A stretch of 64,000 nucleotides of DNA from Prevotella sp. (GCA_017617615.1 JAFZVV010000010.1:84073-148072); one strand, 5' to 3'; numbered from the stretch's first letter, positions 26,723 to 35,789 are shown. A program made the numbers and translations. Notes: generated by a model from the letters alone, not told the origin.

Positions 26723-26796
26723 ATAAAAACCAATGTTTTTGGTCTTGCCATTCCGAACGCTGCGATTTCAACACATCGTGTAGATTTGCTCGAAGA

Positions 26797-28470
26797 CTAC
26801 TTTCTTCGAGAGCCAACTTCCAACGCCACGCCGCCACTAGCTGGCAGTTGCAGTTTCAAAGACTTGTCACAACCAAGCGACAATTCTGTCTGCTTGTCGG
26901 TGAGCAGATCGGTGGCATGGTAATGCCCTTCTTTGATGTTCAGGAACTCGAAAGCATGGCTGGGTATCACCACTTTCACTTCCGTTTCCGCCTCATCGAA
27001 ATTGACCACCACCAGCACCAGTTGACTGTCGGCTTTCCTCAGGAAGGCGTACTGCTTGTCGGCCATTTGGGGATTCACGTACATCAGGTCGTAAAGCTTG
27101 CCTTCGCGGATGGCTACCTCGTTGTTCGCCAACGAAAGGATTTGGGTATAGATACCTTGCAACGAGCGCTGCTCTTTTTTCAATGTCCGTCGGTCGAAAT
27201 AACCCCTTCTCAACGAGTCGACCATCCAGTAGTCGAAAATCGTAGTCCTACCGTCGCGGCCGCTGAATCCTTCCTCATCCATTCCCCGCTCCCCAAACTC
27301 CTGTCCGGCATATACCATCACAGGGTTGGTGTTGAGCAATGTACTGACCAACATCCCCGGAATTCCTTTTTGGGCATCTCCCGCAAAGAAGTCGCTGGCG
27401 ATACGCTGCTCGTCGTGGTTCTCAAGGAAATATAGCATGTGTGGAAAGATATCATCGACGACCTGCCATTGCCTCGTGATATCGGCCGCTTTCCGCCGTC
27501 CACACATCACGTCGCGCAAGCAGTCATACATGCCCACCTTGTCGTAGAGATAATCGAAACCGGCATGAATGTATCTTCGGTACTGTCCCGGGGCGTAGAC
27601 CTCGCCAATAAATGTCACATGCGGATAAGCGAATTTCACCTTGTCGGTGGCCCAATGCCAGAAAGCTGAAGGCACCATCTCTGCCATGTCACACCTGAAG
27701 GCATCGACACCTTTTGAGGCCCAGAACAAGAGAATGTCCGTCATCTTGCTCCAGGTATCGGGAATGGGCGAAAAATGTTCAGAGCGTCCTCCGGCATCAC
27801 AGTAGTCGATGCCATAGTTGAGTTTTACCGTCTCATACCAGTCATTCCGGTTCGGATGGTTGTCAAAATGGTCGTTTCCCGTCGCCTTTGCCGGACATTC
27901 CCTGTATATCTCGCCTTCAGTATCGGGCAGTCCGGAAGTGTCGAGTGGCTGTCCCCAGCAATAATAGAAATTGTTGTTGGACGAGAAATGCATGTCGACG
28001 TTGTCATCGGCACCAAGATCTCTCACCATCTCGGGCTTGCAAACAGAATGGTATTCGCGCGCCACATGATTGGGAACGAAATCGATGATGACCTTCATCC
28101 CCTCCTCATGGGTACGCCTCACCAGGTCGAGGAATTCCTCCATCCGCTTGCCGACATCTGTGGCAATGTCTGGGTCCACATCATAGTAATCGGTTATGGC
28201 ATAGGGCGACCCTGCCTTCCCTTTCACTACCTGTGGTGTCTGCTTCGGGATACCGAATGCGGAATAGTCGGTGGTGGTGGCATGCCTGATTATTCCGGTA
28301 TACCACACATGTGTAATGCCCATCTGACGTATTCTCCGTAGTACGGCATGGTCGAAATCATTCAGCTTTCCACAACCATTCTGCGTAATGTCCCCATGGG
28401 GCACCACACTCCTGGACTTGTTTCCGAAGAGTCTGGTAAAGACTTGGTATATGACTGGTTTTTCTTTCAT
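26797..28470 (-). CDS. GH13 alpha-amylase family protein, cytoplasmic
   Basis: 557 residues from the ATG at 28470. The (beta/alpha)8 barrel motifs appear in order: VIIDFVPNHVARE (region I), GVDAFRCDMAEMVP (region II, nucleophile Asp), VTFIGEVYAPG (region III, acid Glu) and FLENHDEQRIAS (region IV, transition-state Asp). There is no signal peptide, so it acts on internal alpha-glucans or imported maltodextrin. A C-terminal beta domain (residues about 470-557) is present. Insertions such as DYYDVDPDIATDVG are common to Bacteroidota members. It lies downstream of fabD, with a hairpin between them. Confidence 0.93.
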   Translation of the reverse strand: MKEKPVIYQVFTRLFGNKSRSVVPHGDITQNGCGKLNDFDHAVLRRIRQMGITHVWYTGIIRHATTTDYSAFGIPKQTPQVVKGKAGSPYAITDYYDVDPDIATDVGKRMEEFLDLVRRTHEEGMKVIIDFVPNHVAREYHSVCKPEMVRDLGADDNVDMHFSSNNNFYYCWGQPLDTSGLPDTEGEIYRECPAKATGNDHFDNHPNRNDWYETVKLNYGIDYCDAGGRSEHFSPIPDTWSKMTDILLFWASKGVDAFRCDMAEMVPSAFWHWATDKVKFAYPHVTFIGEVYAPGQYRRYIHAGFDYLYDKVGMYDCLRDVMCGRRKAADITRQWQVVDDIFPHMLYFLENHDEQRIASDFFAGDAQKGIPGMLVSTLLNTNPVMVYAGQEFGERGMDEEGFSGRDGRTTIFDYWMVDSLRRGYFDRRTLKKEQRSLQGIYTQILSLANNEVAIREGKLYDLMYVNPQMADKQYAFLRKADSQLVLVVVNFDEAETEVKVVIPSHAFEFLNIKEGHYHATDLLTDKQTELSLGCDKSLKLQLPASGGVALEVGSRRK

Positions 28471-28480
28471 AAAATGATTC

Positions 28481-28542
28481 TTCAACACAGAGATGCTGGG
28501 ATACAGAGGAAAGCCCCTGTATCTCAGCGTCCCTCTGTTGAA
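28481..28542 (-). terminator. Long imperfect hairpin between fabD and the GH13 gene
   Basis: Bases 28481-28509 pair with 28516-28542 in an imperfect stem of about 27 bp (TTCAACAnAG..., ...CTCTGTTGAA) with a six-base loop. It begins 7 bases after the fabD stop on the reverse strand and ends 11 bases before the GH13 ATG. It may terminate fabD or protect its 3' end. There is only a short T-rich tail. Confidence 0.6.
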
Positions 28543-28548
28543 ATTGTT

Positions 28549-29436
28549 TTAGATGATGCCGTGGGCAGTCACGGTCTTGTCAATACGACCTATCATCCCT
28601 TGCAATGCCTTACCAGGTCCGCACTCGGTGAAATCATCGGCGCCATCGGCAATCATGTTCTTCACGCTGTCGGTCCACCTTACGCTGCTGGTGAGCTGAG
28701 CAATGAGGTTGGCCTTGATTTCAGCAGGGTCTGTATGGGGCTTTGCATCCACATTCTGGTAGACAGGACACTTCGGTGCCTTGACCTCTGTCTGCTCGAT
28801 GGCCTTCTGCAACTCCTCTTTTGCCGGTTGCATGAGCGGAGAGTGAAAGGCTCCTCCCACATTGAGCGGCAACGCCCTCTTGGCTCCTGCTTCCTTCATC
28901 TTCTCACAAGCAAGTTTCACGGCCTCCACATTACCGGAGATGACAATCTGCCCTGGGCAGTTGAAGTTGGCTGCCACCACTACACTGTCGTCGGTACTTA
29001 CTGCCTGACAAACCTCCACCACCTTGTCGTCAGGCAGACCGATAACGGCAGCCATCGTCGAGGGGGCGGCATCACATGCTTTCTGCATGGCCATGGCACG
29101 TGCATAAACCAAGCGCAGCCCGTCTTCGAAACTGAGGGCATCGGCAGCCACAAGTGCCGAGAACTCGCCCAACGAGTGACCGGCAGTCATGTCGGGTCGG
29201 AACGCGTCGCCCATACACATGGCACTGATGACGCTGTGCAGAAAAACGGCTGGTTGTGTCACCTTTGTCTGCTTGAGGTCTTCGTCGGTACCGTCGAACA
29301 TGATATCGGTAATACGGTATCCGAGGATATCATTGGCTTTCTCGAACAACTCCTTTGCCAGCGGGTTCGACTCATAAAGGTCTTCGCCCATTCCTACAAA
29401 CTGTGCTCCCTGACCGGGAAAAACAAATGCTTTCAT
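28549..29436 (-). CDS. fabD: Malonyl CoA-acyl carrier protein transacylase
   Basis: 295 residues. It moves the malonyl group from CoA to ACP to start fatty-acid elongation. FVFPGQGAQFVGMGEDLY is at the N-terminus, the nucleophile elbow GHSLGEFSALVAADAL has the catalytic Ser, and AFHSPLM carries the catalytic His. The C-terminal ECGPGKALQGM is also conserved. Length is normal. It is not near other fatty-acid synthesis genes in this window. Confidence 0.96.
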   Translation of the reverse strand: MKAFVFPGQGAQFVGMGEDLYESNPLAKELFEKANDILGYRITDIMFDGTDEDLKQTKVTQPAVFLHSVISAMCMGDAFRPDMTAGHSLGEFSALVAADALSFEDGLRLVYARAMAMQKACDAAPSTMAAVIGLPDDKVVEVCQAVSTDDSVVVAANFNCPGQIVISGNVEAVKLACEKMKEAGAKRALPLNVGGAFHSPLMQPAKEELQKAIEQTEVKAPKCPVYQNVDAKPHTDPAEIKANLIAQLTSSVRWTDSVKNMIADGADDFTECGPGKALQGMIGRIDKTVTAHGII

Positions 29437-29502
29437 TTTTTATTCTATTAAACGGTATTTCCGCCAAGGCGGTTTTTGTTTTTATTGGCACGAAAATATA
29501 AA

Positions 29503-29531
29503 CATCCCGACAGGCAATGCTTGTCGGGATG
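29503..29531 (-). terminator. Terminator of the rpsF-rpsR-rplI operon
   Basis: A perfect 10-bp stem, CATCCCGACA (29503-29512) with TGTCGGGATG (29522-29531), nine-base loop, then TTTATATTTT on the reverse strand, 24 bases after the rplI stop. Confidence 0.85.
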
Positions 29532-29554
29532 AATGTATAGTTCAGATAATCATA

Positions 29555-30109
29555 TTACTCAGCAATGAGGGCCTCTTCATCCATGTCCTCAATTTCGGGA
29601 ATTTCTTCCTCCACGGTCTCTGCTGCAGGAGCCTCTTCAGCTACAGGAGCCTCAACGGTCTCCTTCACGCCCTCGGCTACGACAACTACGGGGAGCTTCA
29701 CTTCCACGTCCTTGAAGAAATGTACGGTAGCCTCATACTCACCCACGTTCTTGATGTCGTGCATGGTGATGATCTTGCGGTCTACCTCGATGCCCTGCTT
29801 GGCAAGTTCTTCTGCTACCTTGGCAGCGTTGACAGAGCCATAGAGTACACCTGTGGTGCTTACCTTGGCCTCCACCTTCACCACCACGCCCTCGAGCTGG
29901 TCGGCACGTTTCTGGGCGGCAGCCTTCTGGGCCTCAATCTTGTGTGCTTGCTGACGGAGGTTCTCTGCGAGAACTTTCTTTGCCGACGGAGAAGCAATTA
30001 CGCCTTTCCCTGAAGGGATGAGGTAGTTGCGTCCGTAACCTGGCTTCACGTCCACGATTTCATTCTTGTATCCCAGACCGATGATGTCTTCTTTCAATAT
30101 AATCTGCAT
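29555..30109 (-). CDS. rplI: Large-subunit ribosomal protein bL9
   Basis: 184 residues. The N-terminal rRNA-binding domain has IILKEDIIGLGYKNEIVDVK and PGYGRNYLIPSGKGVIAS, the bL9 signature. The long connecting helix (about residues 45-75) and the C-terminal globular domain follow. Compared with E. coli (149 residues) it has an extra acidic tail rich in Glu, Ala and Pro (EEAPAAETVEEEIPEIEDMD). Such acidic tails are common in Bacteroidota bL9. It is the last gene of the rpsF-rpsR-rplI operon. Confidence 0.97.
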   Translation of the reverse strand: MQIILKEDIIGLGYKNEIVDVKPGYGRNYLIPSGKGVIASPSAKKVLAENLRQQAHKIEAQKAAAQKRADQLEGVVVKVEAKVSTTGVLYGSVNAAKVAEELAKQGIEVDRKIITMHDIKNVGEYEATVHFFKDVEVKLPVVVVAEGVKETVEAPVAEEAPAAETVEEEIPEIEDMDEEALIAE

Positions 30110-30126
30110 GCTGTGTCCTCCTTGTT

Positions 30127-30396
30127 TTATTTCATCAAATCAGTTACATAAGGCAGCAATGCGATTTGGCGTGCGCGCTTGATAGCAGTAGCCACGCGGC
30201 GCTGGTATTTCAGCGATGTGCCGGTGATGCGCCTTGGAAGAATCTTACCCTGCTCGTTGAGGAATTTCTTCAGGAACTCAGGGTCTTTGTAGTCGATATA
30301 CTTAATGCCACTTTTCTTGAAACGGCAATACTTCTTCTTCTTGGTGTCGACTGACGGTGGGGTCAGGTAGCGGATTTCAGTATCTTTCTCTGCCAT
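30127..30396 (-). CDS. rpsR: Small-subunit ribosomal protein bS18
   Basis: 89 residues. The core [18 protein letters not shown] and [20 protein letters not shown] with [13 protein letters not shown] are the bS18 signature. It binds bS6 on the platform of the 30S subunit. It lies 2 bases after rpsF and 17 before rplI, the standard gene order. The single Cys lies in the same place as in zinc-free forms. Confidence 0.97.
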   Translation of the reverse strand: MAEKDTEIRYLTPPSVDTKKKKYCRFKKSGIKYIDYKDPEFLKKFLNEQGKILPRRITGTSLKYQRRVATAIKRARQIALLPYVTDLMK

Positions 30397-30398
30397 GG

Positions 30399-30743
30399 TT
30401 ATGCCTCCTCTTTTTTACCTAATTTATTACGTCTCTTCTCAGCGTACTGTGCGGCATACTTGTCGAGCTTCACAGTCATAAAGCGGATTACTTTCTCGTC
30501 GCGGCGATAGCTTGTCTCGAGCGACTTGATCACTTCTGGCTCAGCCTTGAACTCAATCAGGCAGTAGAAACCTGTTGATTTCTTCTGAATAGCGTAAGCC
30601 ATTTTTTTCAATCCCCAGGTCTCTTCATTCAGAATTTCAGCGCCTTTCTCTGTAAGCAGGTTTCTGAATTTGGCGACCGTTTCCTTCATCTGTTCATCAG
30701 ACAAAACGGGAGTTAAAATGAAAACGGTTTCGTATTGATTCAT
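30399..30743 (-). CDS. rpsF: Small-subunit ribosomal protein bS6
   Basis: 114 residues. It starts [18 protein letters not shown]; the typical [20 protein letters not shown] and [16 protein letters not shown] follow. It forms a heterodimer with bS18 on the 30S platform. The end is Lys-rich. It is the first gene of the operon, 45 bases after the promoter -7 box. A bS6-bS18 feedback site is known in other bacteria's leaders, but the leader here is short and none was recognised. Confidence 0.97.
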   Translation of the reverse strand: MNQYETVFILTPVLSDEQMKETVAKFRNLLTEKGAEILNEETWGLKKMAYAIQKKSTGFYCLIEFKAEPEVIKSLETSYRRDEKVIRFMTVKLDKYAAQYAEKRRNKLGKKEEA

Positions 30744-30787
30744 ACTAAAAAAATGTTATAAAAATGTTGTTTTTGCAAAATGCGGTG

Positions 30788-30818
30788 CAAAGGTACGCTT
30801 TTTTTGGAACTCCACAAA
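30788..30818 (-). promoter_or_regulatory. Promoter of rpsF-rpsR-rplI
   Basis: Reverse strand TTTG (30815-30818), 19 bases, TACCTTTG (30788-30795): full consensus. Confidence 0.75.
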
Positions 30819-30895
30819 TTTTTTTCCTTATTTTTGGATTCAAATAATGATATTTGTTCGTAACTTCGCCACGCAGATGTACTGATTTGTTTTAC

Positions 30896-31078
30896 ATGAT
30901 AGGAAGATTATTGAAGAAATGCGGCCTGCCGCTATTGTTTTTGGGTATTCTCTTGCTCATCGCCGGTTTCCCTACCCACCTTTGCGACTCCAATGCCTAC
31001 CTGCTGTTGTGTGTAGTTTTGGTGGTCGGTGGGTTAGTGAAGTTTGTCATCGAGCAGAAACGCCGTGGAAACTATTAA
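30896..31078 (+). CDS. Small two-helix membrane protein, 60 aa
   Basis: The frame opens at 30854, but the ATG at 30896 gives MIGRLLKKCGLPLLFLGILL as a natural start. Two hydrophobic helices (LPLLFLGILLLIAGF and AYLLLCVVLVVGGLVKFVI) are joined by a short Asp/Asn loop, and a basic end EQKRRGNY lies in the cytoplasm. There is no known family motif. It is wedged between the ribosomal operon and rprY. Its stop codon is part of a shared terminator hairpin. Confidence 0.65.
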   Translation: MIGRLLKKCGLPLLFLGILLLIAGFPTHLCDSNAYLLLCVVLVVGGLVKFVIEQKRRGNY

Positions 31079-31102
31079 CCCCTGACCTTGCGGCCAGGGG
31101 TT
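31077..31102. terminator. Bidirectional hairpin between the small membrane protein and rprY
   Basis: AACCCCTG (31077-31084) pairs with CAGGGGTT (31095-31102), with two more inner pairs after one mismatch. It overlaps the stop of the forward gene and stands 10 bases after the reverse-strand rprY stop. T-tracts are poor on both sides. Confidence 0.55.
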
Positions 31103-31111
31103 GTATAGGGT

Positions 31112-31810
31112 TTATACACCGTCGGGAGTGATGAGTTTGTATCCTTTCCCGTGGATGTTGATGATTTCAATCTGCGGGTCGTCTTTCAGGTGCTTGCGCA
31201 ACTTGGTGATATAGACATCCATCGACCTTGCGTTGAAGTAATTGTCGTCTATCCATATCGTCTTCAGCGCGAAGTCACGTTGAAGGATTTCATTGGCATG
31301 CGAGCAGAGCAGGGCAAGCAACTCGTTCTCCTTGGTGGTGAGTTTGGTCTGCTTCTCACCAATGGTAAGGAGTTGTTTCTGGGTGTCGAAGGTGAACCTT
31401 CCGATGTGGTAGAGGGTCGACTCCTTCACTTTCTTACCCCTCACTCGCCTCAGGATAGCTTCGATACGGAATACGAGTTCCTCCATAGAGAACGGCTTGG
31501 TGATATAGTCATCGGCACCGATCTTGAATCCCTCAAGGATATCATCTTTCAGCAGTTTAGCGGTGAGGAAGATGATGGGGATTTCGGGATTGGCCTGCCT
31601 GATTTCCTGTGCCAGCGTGAATCCGTCTTTCTTGGGCATCATCACGTCGAGCACACAGATGTCGTACTTGTTCTTGAGGAATTCCTTATAACCGGCTTCA
31701 CCGTCAAGGCAGAGTTCGGCTGTGTATCCTTTTGCCTGCAAGTATTCGCGAAGCAGCATACCGAGGTTCTCCTCGTCTTCGCACAATAGAATTTTGAGTT
31801 TTTCTTCCAT
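31112..31810 (-). CDS. rprY: OmpR-type response regulator RprY
   Basis: 232 residues. The receiver domain has KILLCEDEENLGMLLREYL, the phosphorylated Asp in DICVLDVMMPKKDGF, and IIFLTAKL with ADDYITKPFSMEEL. The C-terminal winged helix (about residues 135-232) includes KLTTKENELLALLCSHANEI and RSMDVYITKLRKHLKDD. The pair RprX/RprY was described in Bacteroides fragilis and Porphyromonas; the regulator responds to oxidative or envelope stress in the latter. It follows rprX by 5 bases. Confidence 0.9.
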   Translation of the reverse strand: MEEKLKILLCEDEENLGMLLREYLQAKGYTAELCLDGEAGYKEFLKNKYDICVLDVMMPKKDGFTLAQEIRQANPEIPIIFLTAKLLKDDILEGFKIGADDYITKPFSMEELVFRIEAILRRVRGKKVKESTLYHIGRFTFDTQKQLLTIGEKQTKLTTKENELLALLCSHANEILQRDFALKTIWIDDNYFNARSMDVYITKLRKHLKDDPQIEIINIHGKGYKLITPDGV

Positions 31811-31815
31811 AAAGC

Positions 31816-33363
31816 TTATTCTTTAATGATTGGTAATAATATTGTAAATTTCGTTCCTTTTCCCAGTTCGCTCTCCACCTTGATGTCGCCCTTGTGCAGG
31901 TCGACCACTTTTTTCACATAGGCGAGACCGAGTCCGAATCCTTTCACGTCGTGCACGTTTCCGGTATGTACCCTGTAGAATTTATCGAAGATTTTCTTCA
32001 GGTTGTCTTTCTTAATCCCCACACCGTCGTCTTTCACCGACAGACAGAGATGGTCGTTGGTATTCCACGTCTTGATGAGCAGATTGACGGGTTTGTCGGG
32101 TTTCCTGTACTTGATGGCATTGTCGAGTAGGTTGAAGATGACATTGGTGAAATGTATCTCGTCTACATAGCATTGGGAGTCAACGGCCTCGATGTCCGTA
32201 ATGATTTTCCCGCCAGTATGCTCCACACGCAGCGTAAAGGTGTTTGCAGCGTTTTCCACCATCTCGTTGAGGTCGATTTCCTTCTTCTTGAAGATAGCAT
32301 CTTTCTTGTCGAACATCGACATCTGGAGTACCTTCTCCACAAGGAACCTGAGCCGCTTCGACTCGTCTTGTATGGCTCCTCCTATATGTTTCATCATCGC
32401 GGGACTCTTGGTGAGGGAGTCATCGTTGAGCATCTGGGCAGCCAGCGAGATACTCGATATGGGTGTCTTCAGCTCATGGGTCATATTGTTGATGAAATCG
32501 TTCTTGATTTCCGAATACCTCTTCTGCCTGAACACCACCACAATGGTGAAAATAAAGGTGATGAGCAGGATGATGGTGAAGACGATGGCAGGTATCATGA
32601 ACCTGATGCTGGAGAAGATGTAGTTGTTCATTTGCGGGAAGTGTATCTTCACCACACCCGACATGTTGTCGGGGTCGTTGCGGTAGAGAGGCTGCTCATA
32701 GGTATACTCCTCGCCCTTCTCATTGTAGTCGGGACATCGGTAGACCTCCCTTCCGTCTTGCGTGCACACCGTGAAATGGTAGGCAATACCTATCCCATTG
32801 TTCTGCAACTCTGCTTTCAGGTCATGGTCGAGCGACTTGAAGTTCACCCTCTCCCTGAGAGGTTTCTCCGATGCAGAGTAGAGGATGTTCATCACCACCT
32901 GGTCGAGCAGCGCCTTCTGGTAGACATACCTGTTCCTGACAATCTCCTGCATCGACTTATTGGTCTGCGAGAGCGTGTTTTTGTCGTTCCTTACGATGAG
33001 TACCTTGGGCACTGACGAGGGTTTCACCTTCGATGTCTTCATGTCGAACGACGAGAAACCCGCCCCTGTGTTCCCAACGCCTCTATGCGACTGATGCATG
33101 GTGGTGTCGCTGTCGGCATTGGATGCAGAGTCTCTGGAACCATTCTGCCTGTCGGCCTTGTTGATATCCATTTCCAGATATTTCAAGGTCTCATTGAGTT
33201 CCAAGTTCCTGGAAGCCTGATATAGCGATCTTTTCACCGACTCGTCGAACTGTTCCTTCTTCATTCTCACCATCTCACTGATGTATTTCAGCTGCAAGAA
33301 AAGCAAGGCCAGGAAAGACAACCCCATGATTGTCGCTATCATCCATATCGTTTTCTTTTTCAT
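31816..33363 (-). CDS. rprX: Sensor histidine kinase RprX
   Basis: 515 residues. Two membrane helices (TIWMIATIMGLSFLALLFLQ near the N-terminus and IPAIVFTIILLITFIFTIVV near residue 265) flank a periplasmic sensor of about 230 residues. The dimerisation helix carries the phosphorylated His in NNMTHELKTPISSISLAAQM. ATP-binding boxes follow: NVIFNLLDNAIKYRKP (N), SVKDDGVGIKK (G1) and GFGLGLAYVKKVVDLHKG (G2). It is the partner of the downstream RprY gene. A -7 box lies only 4 bases before the ATG, so the transcript may have almost no leader. Confidence 0.9.
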   Translation of the reverse strand: MKKKTIWMIATIMGLSFLALLFLQLKYISEMVRMKKEQFDESVKRSLYQASRNLELNETLKYLEMDINKADRQNGSRDSASNADSDTTMHQSHRGVGNTGAGFSSFDMKTSKVKPSSVPKVLIVRNDKNTLSQTNKSMQEIVRNRYVYQKALLDQVVMNILYSASEKPLRERVNFKSLDHDLKAELQNNGIGIAYHFTVCTQDGREVYRCPDYNEKGEEYTYEQPLYRNDPDNMSGVVKIHFPQMNNYIFSSIRFMIPAIVFTIILLITFIFTIVVVFRQKRYSEIKNDFINNMTHELKTPISSISLAAQMLNDDSLTKSPAMMKHIGGAIQDESKRLRFLVEKVLQMSMFDKKDAIFKKKEIDLNEMVENAANTFTLRVEHTGGKIITDIEAVDSQCYVDEIHFTNVIFNLLDNAIKYRKPDKPVNLLIKTWNTNDHLCLSVKDDGVGIKKDNLKKIFDKFYRVHTGNVHDVKGFGLGLAYVKKVVDLHKGDIKVESELGKGTKFTILLPIIKE

Positions 33364-33367
33364 GTCG

Positions 33368-33402
33368 CAAATATAGTTAAATTCTTAATTGATTAACACA
33401 AA
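33368..33402 (-). promoter_or_regulatory. Candidate rprXY promoter
   Basis: Reverse strand TATATTTG (33368-33375) with TTTG at 33399-33402, spacer 23 bases (long). If used, transcription would begin at or next to the rprX ATG at 33363. Confidence 0.4.
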
Positions 33403-33522
33403 AATGTTAAGCAAAAACCAATAATACACAAAATTTAACTATTAACTAATATTCATATTGATTATTATTAACTAAATAACCATCATACGAAGTGCATGAA
33501 AAATAAAAAAGTCTTCTAAAAT

Positions 33523-33553
33523 TTTGAATTCCGCTTGGTTTTCACTACCTTTG
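33523..33553 (+). promoter_or_regulatory. Promoter of the lone nucleotidyltransferase gene
   Basis: TTTG (33523-33526), 19 bases, TACCTTTG (33546-33553), full consensus. The -7 box ends 10 bases before the GTG start at 33564, implying a nearly leaderless mRNA. Confidence 0.7.
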
Positions 33554-33563
33554 GCTTCCAGTA

Positions 33564-34649
33564 GTGAAAGATTATTCATCATATTTGGAGTTTTTACGTT
33601 GGTGTTTGGATGCCAGCGCCCCTCTTCCGACCTCAGTCGACAAGATTGACTGGTCGGATTTATATCGTTTTGCCCGCCGACAGACAGTGGAAGCCACCTT
33701 CTGGGAAGGTATAGAGCGACTGGACCAGTCGCACAAGCTGCTGTTGTCCGAAACCGAGGTACTGACGTGGATGGCCCGCTCGAAGAAGATCGAGCGTCGC
33801 AACAAGATGGTATACGAAAAAGCCGCCTGGGTATGGAACAATTTCCGCCGTGAAGGTTTCCGTTCCTGTGTACTGAAGGGGCAAGGCAACTCACTTCTCT
33901 ACCCCACCCCATACATGCGCACCCCCGGCGATATTGACATCTGGGTTGAGGGAGGCGACGACAAGGTCATCAGTTACGTCAACAAGATTGTGCCTGGCAA
34001 GAAAATCACCTATCACCACATCGATTTCCTCAAGGCGGGCAAGGTAAGTGTAGAGGTTCACTACCGTCCTTCGTGGATGAGCAACCCCGTACACAACAAA
34101 CGCCTCCAGGCATGGTTCCTTGCCCATGCCGACGACTGTTTCTCCAACGAAAAAAAAGAGTGGGGCTTCTGTGTTCCCACGTTTGAATTCAACGTGGTAT
34201 TCCTGCTGTCGCATCTCTATTCACACCTTATCCGCGAGGGGGTGGGACTGCGCCATATCATAGACTACTACCACCTGCTGCAAGGCAACCCCGACAAGGA
34301 GCGTCCCAGCGAGGAAGAACTGCGACATCTGGGTCTCCGCCACGTGGCAGGCGCCCTGATGTGGGTGCTGAATTCGGCTTTGGGATTGCCCGACAATTTG
34401 CTCATCTGTCCGCCCGATGAGCGCCGTGGCCGCGTCTTGCTTGGAGAGATACTCAAGGGCGGCAATTTCGGCAAGCACGACGACCGTGCCTTTGCCGGCA
34501 GTAGCGAGAGCAGTGTACGTAGCAACATCCGTGTATCCACGCGCGACCTGCGTCTCCTTTTTCAATATCCTTCAGAATGTGTCAGTGAACCCTGGTTCCG
34601 CGTGTGGCATTACTTCTGGCGCCGCCGACACCGCCCATCTGCCGATTGA
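33564..34649 (+). CDS. Nucleotidyltransferase-fold family protein (NTP_transf_5 type), lone copy
   Basis: 361 residues starting at GTG (33564), the only credible start because the promoter ends 10 bases before it. Visible marks of the family: DLYRFARRQTVEATFWEGI, CVLKGQGNSLLYPTP, the metal-binding PGDIDIWVEGG (Asp-x-Asp), then LLSHLYSHLIREGVGLRHII and GGNFGKHDD near the end. The same blocks occur in the product of the gene at 54616 in the same order, so the two are paralogues. Members are often linked to surface-glycan or peptide-modification loci; the reaction is unknown. It stands alone here, between rprX and fmt. Confidence 0.8.
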   Translation: MKDYSSYLEFLRWCLDASAPLPTSVDKIDWSDLYRFARRQTVEATFWEGIERLDQSHKLLLSETEVLTWMARSKKIERRNKMVYEKAAWVWNNFRREGFRSCVLKGQGNSLLYPTPYMRTPGDIDIWVEGGDDKVISYVNKIVPGKKITYHHIDFLKAGKVSVEVHYRPSWMSNPVHNKRLQAWFLAHADDCFSNEKKEWGFCVPTFEFNVVFLLSHLYSHLIREGVGLRHIIDYYHLLQGNPDKERPSEEELRHLGLRHVAGALMWVLNSALGLPDNLLICPPDERRGRVLLGEILKGGNFGKHDDRAFAGSSESSVRSNIRVSTRDLRLLFQYPSECVSEPWFRVWHYFWRRRHRPSAD

Positions 34650-34739
34650 AAATTGAAGATTGGTGATCAAGCTTCACCATGATTCTCCAATTCCTGGTAA
34701 AAGAAATTTCACCTTTTTTACTAGTTACAACCAGGTTCG

Positions 34740-35723
34740 TTATCCGAGCATGGTATCTCCAATGTTCTTGAACCCGTTGATGAAATCGCGTGCTTGCATC
34801 CGTTTTTTCCCTGCCAACTGCAGGACATCTATGGTCAATACGCCCTCTCCGGTAGTCACATAGAGTTTGTTTTTCTCCACCCATAGAGTGCCGGGGCCTC
34901 CTTGGACAGTCACGCCATCGGCTTTTGTGGTATGGTAGACCTTCATCACCTGTTCCTCACTGCCATCCATATGCCGCAAGGTAGTCCATGCACCGGGAAC
35001 CGGACTCAGTCCCCTCACAAAGTCGTAGACTTGCTTGGATGTCTTGGTCCAGTCGATACGACATGTTTCCTTGAAAATCTTTGGAGCAGCCTTCAAAGGC
35101 GTATTCCCGTCAGTCAACGTGTCCTGGGGCAGTGCTTCCACATATCCGTCTCCTTCGATGAGCATGTCGATGGTGTCGGTGGCTGCACGGGCACCAAGTT
35201 CCATCAGTCCATTGTATACATACTCCACGTCGGCATCGTCGGGAATATCAAACGTACGCCGAAGTATGACCTTGCCCGTGTCGATGTCATGGTCGAGGAA
35301 AAAGGTAGTAACCCCTGTCTGCTTCTCACCGTTGATGATGGCCCAATTGATGGGAGCCGCTCCCCTGTATTGTGGCAACAACGCGGCATGCACGTTGAAT
35401 GTGCCCATCCGTGGCATGCCCCAGACCACCTCGGGAAGCATACGGAAGGCCACCACCACCTGCAGGTCGGCATCATACGCCCTGAGCTGCTCAACGAAAG
35501 CGGGGTCTTTCATCTTCTCTGGCTGGAGGACGGGGATTCCTCTCTCCAAGGCATACTTTTTCACTTCAGGCGGCTGGAGCACACTGCCATGACGGCCTAC
35601 CGGTTTGTCGGGCTGCGTGACCACTGCCACCACGTTATACCCTCCCTCTACCAACCGCCTCAGTGTGGCGACGGCAAATTCGGGTGTTCCCATGAAAACG
35701 ATTCTCAGTTGTTCACGTGTCAT
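34740..35723 (-). CDS. fmt: Methionyl-tRNA formyltransferase
   Basis: 327 residues from the ATG at 35723, matching the short N-terminus of known Fmt (TREQLRIVFMGTPEFAVATL); two further ATGs at 35744 and 35753 are possible. It formylates initiator Met-tRNA with 10-formyl-THF. The catalytic block is FNVHAALLPQYRGAAPINWA, followed by TGVTTFFLDHDIDTGKVIL. The C-terminal tRNA-binding OB domain is present from about residue 215. It ends a reverse group with a ClC channel and a TsaC-type gene. An open frame of 1136 codons on the forward strand runs antisense through this group and is judged non-coding. Confidence 0.95.
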   Translation of the reverse strand: MTREQLRIVFMGTPEFAVATLRRLVEGGYNVVAVVTQPDKPVGRHGSVLQPPEVKKYALERGIPVLQPEKMKDPAFVEQLRAYDADLQVVVAFRMLPEVVWGMPRMGTFNVHAALLPQYRGAAPINWAIINGEKQTGVTTFFLDHDIDTGKVILRRTFDIPDDADVEYVYNGLMELGARAATDTIDMLIEGDGYVEALPQDTLTDGNTPLKAAPKIFKETCRIDWTKTSKQVYDFVRGLSPVPGAWTTLRHMDGSEEQVMKVYHTTKADGVTVQGGPGTLWVEKNKLYVTTGEGVLTIDVLQLAGKKRMQARDFINGFKNIGDTMLG

Positions 35724-35789
35724 ATAATCAGTTTTTTTCTTCATGTCGCCCATACTTTCTGGGGCCTATTATATATTAAGGATGTGCAC

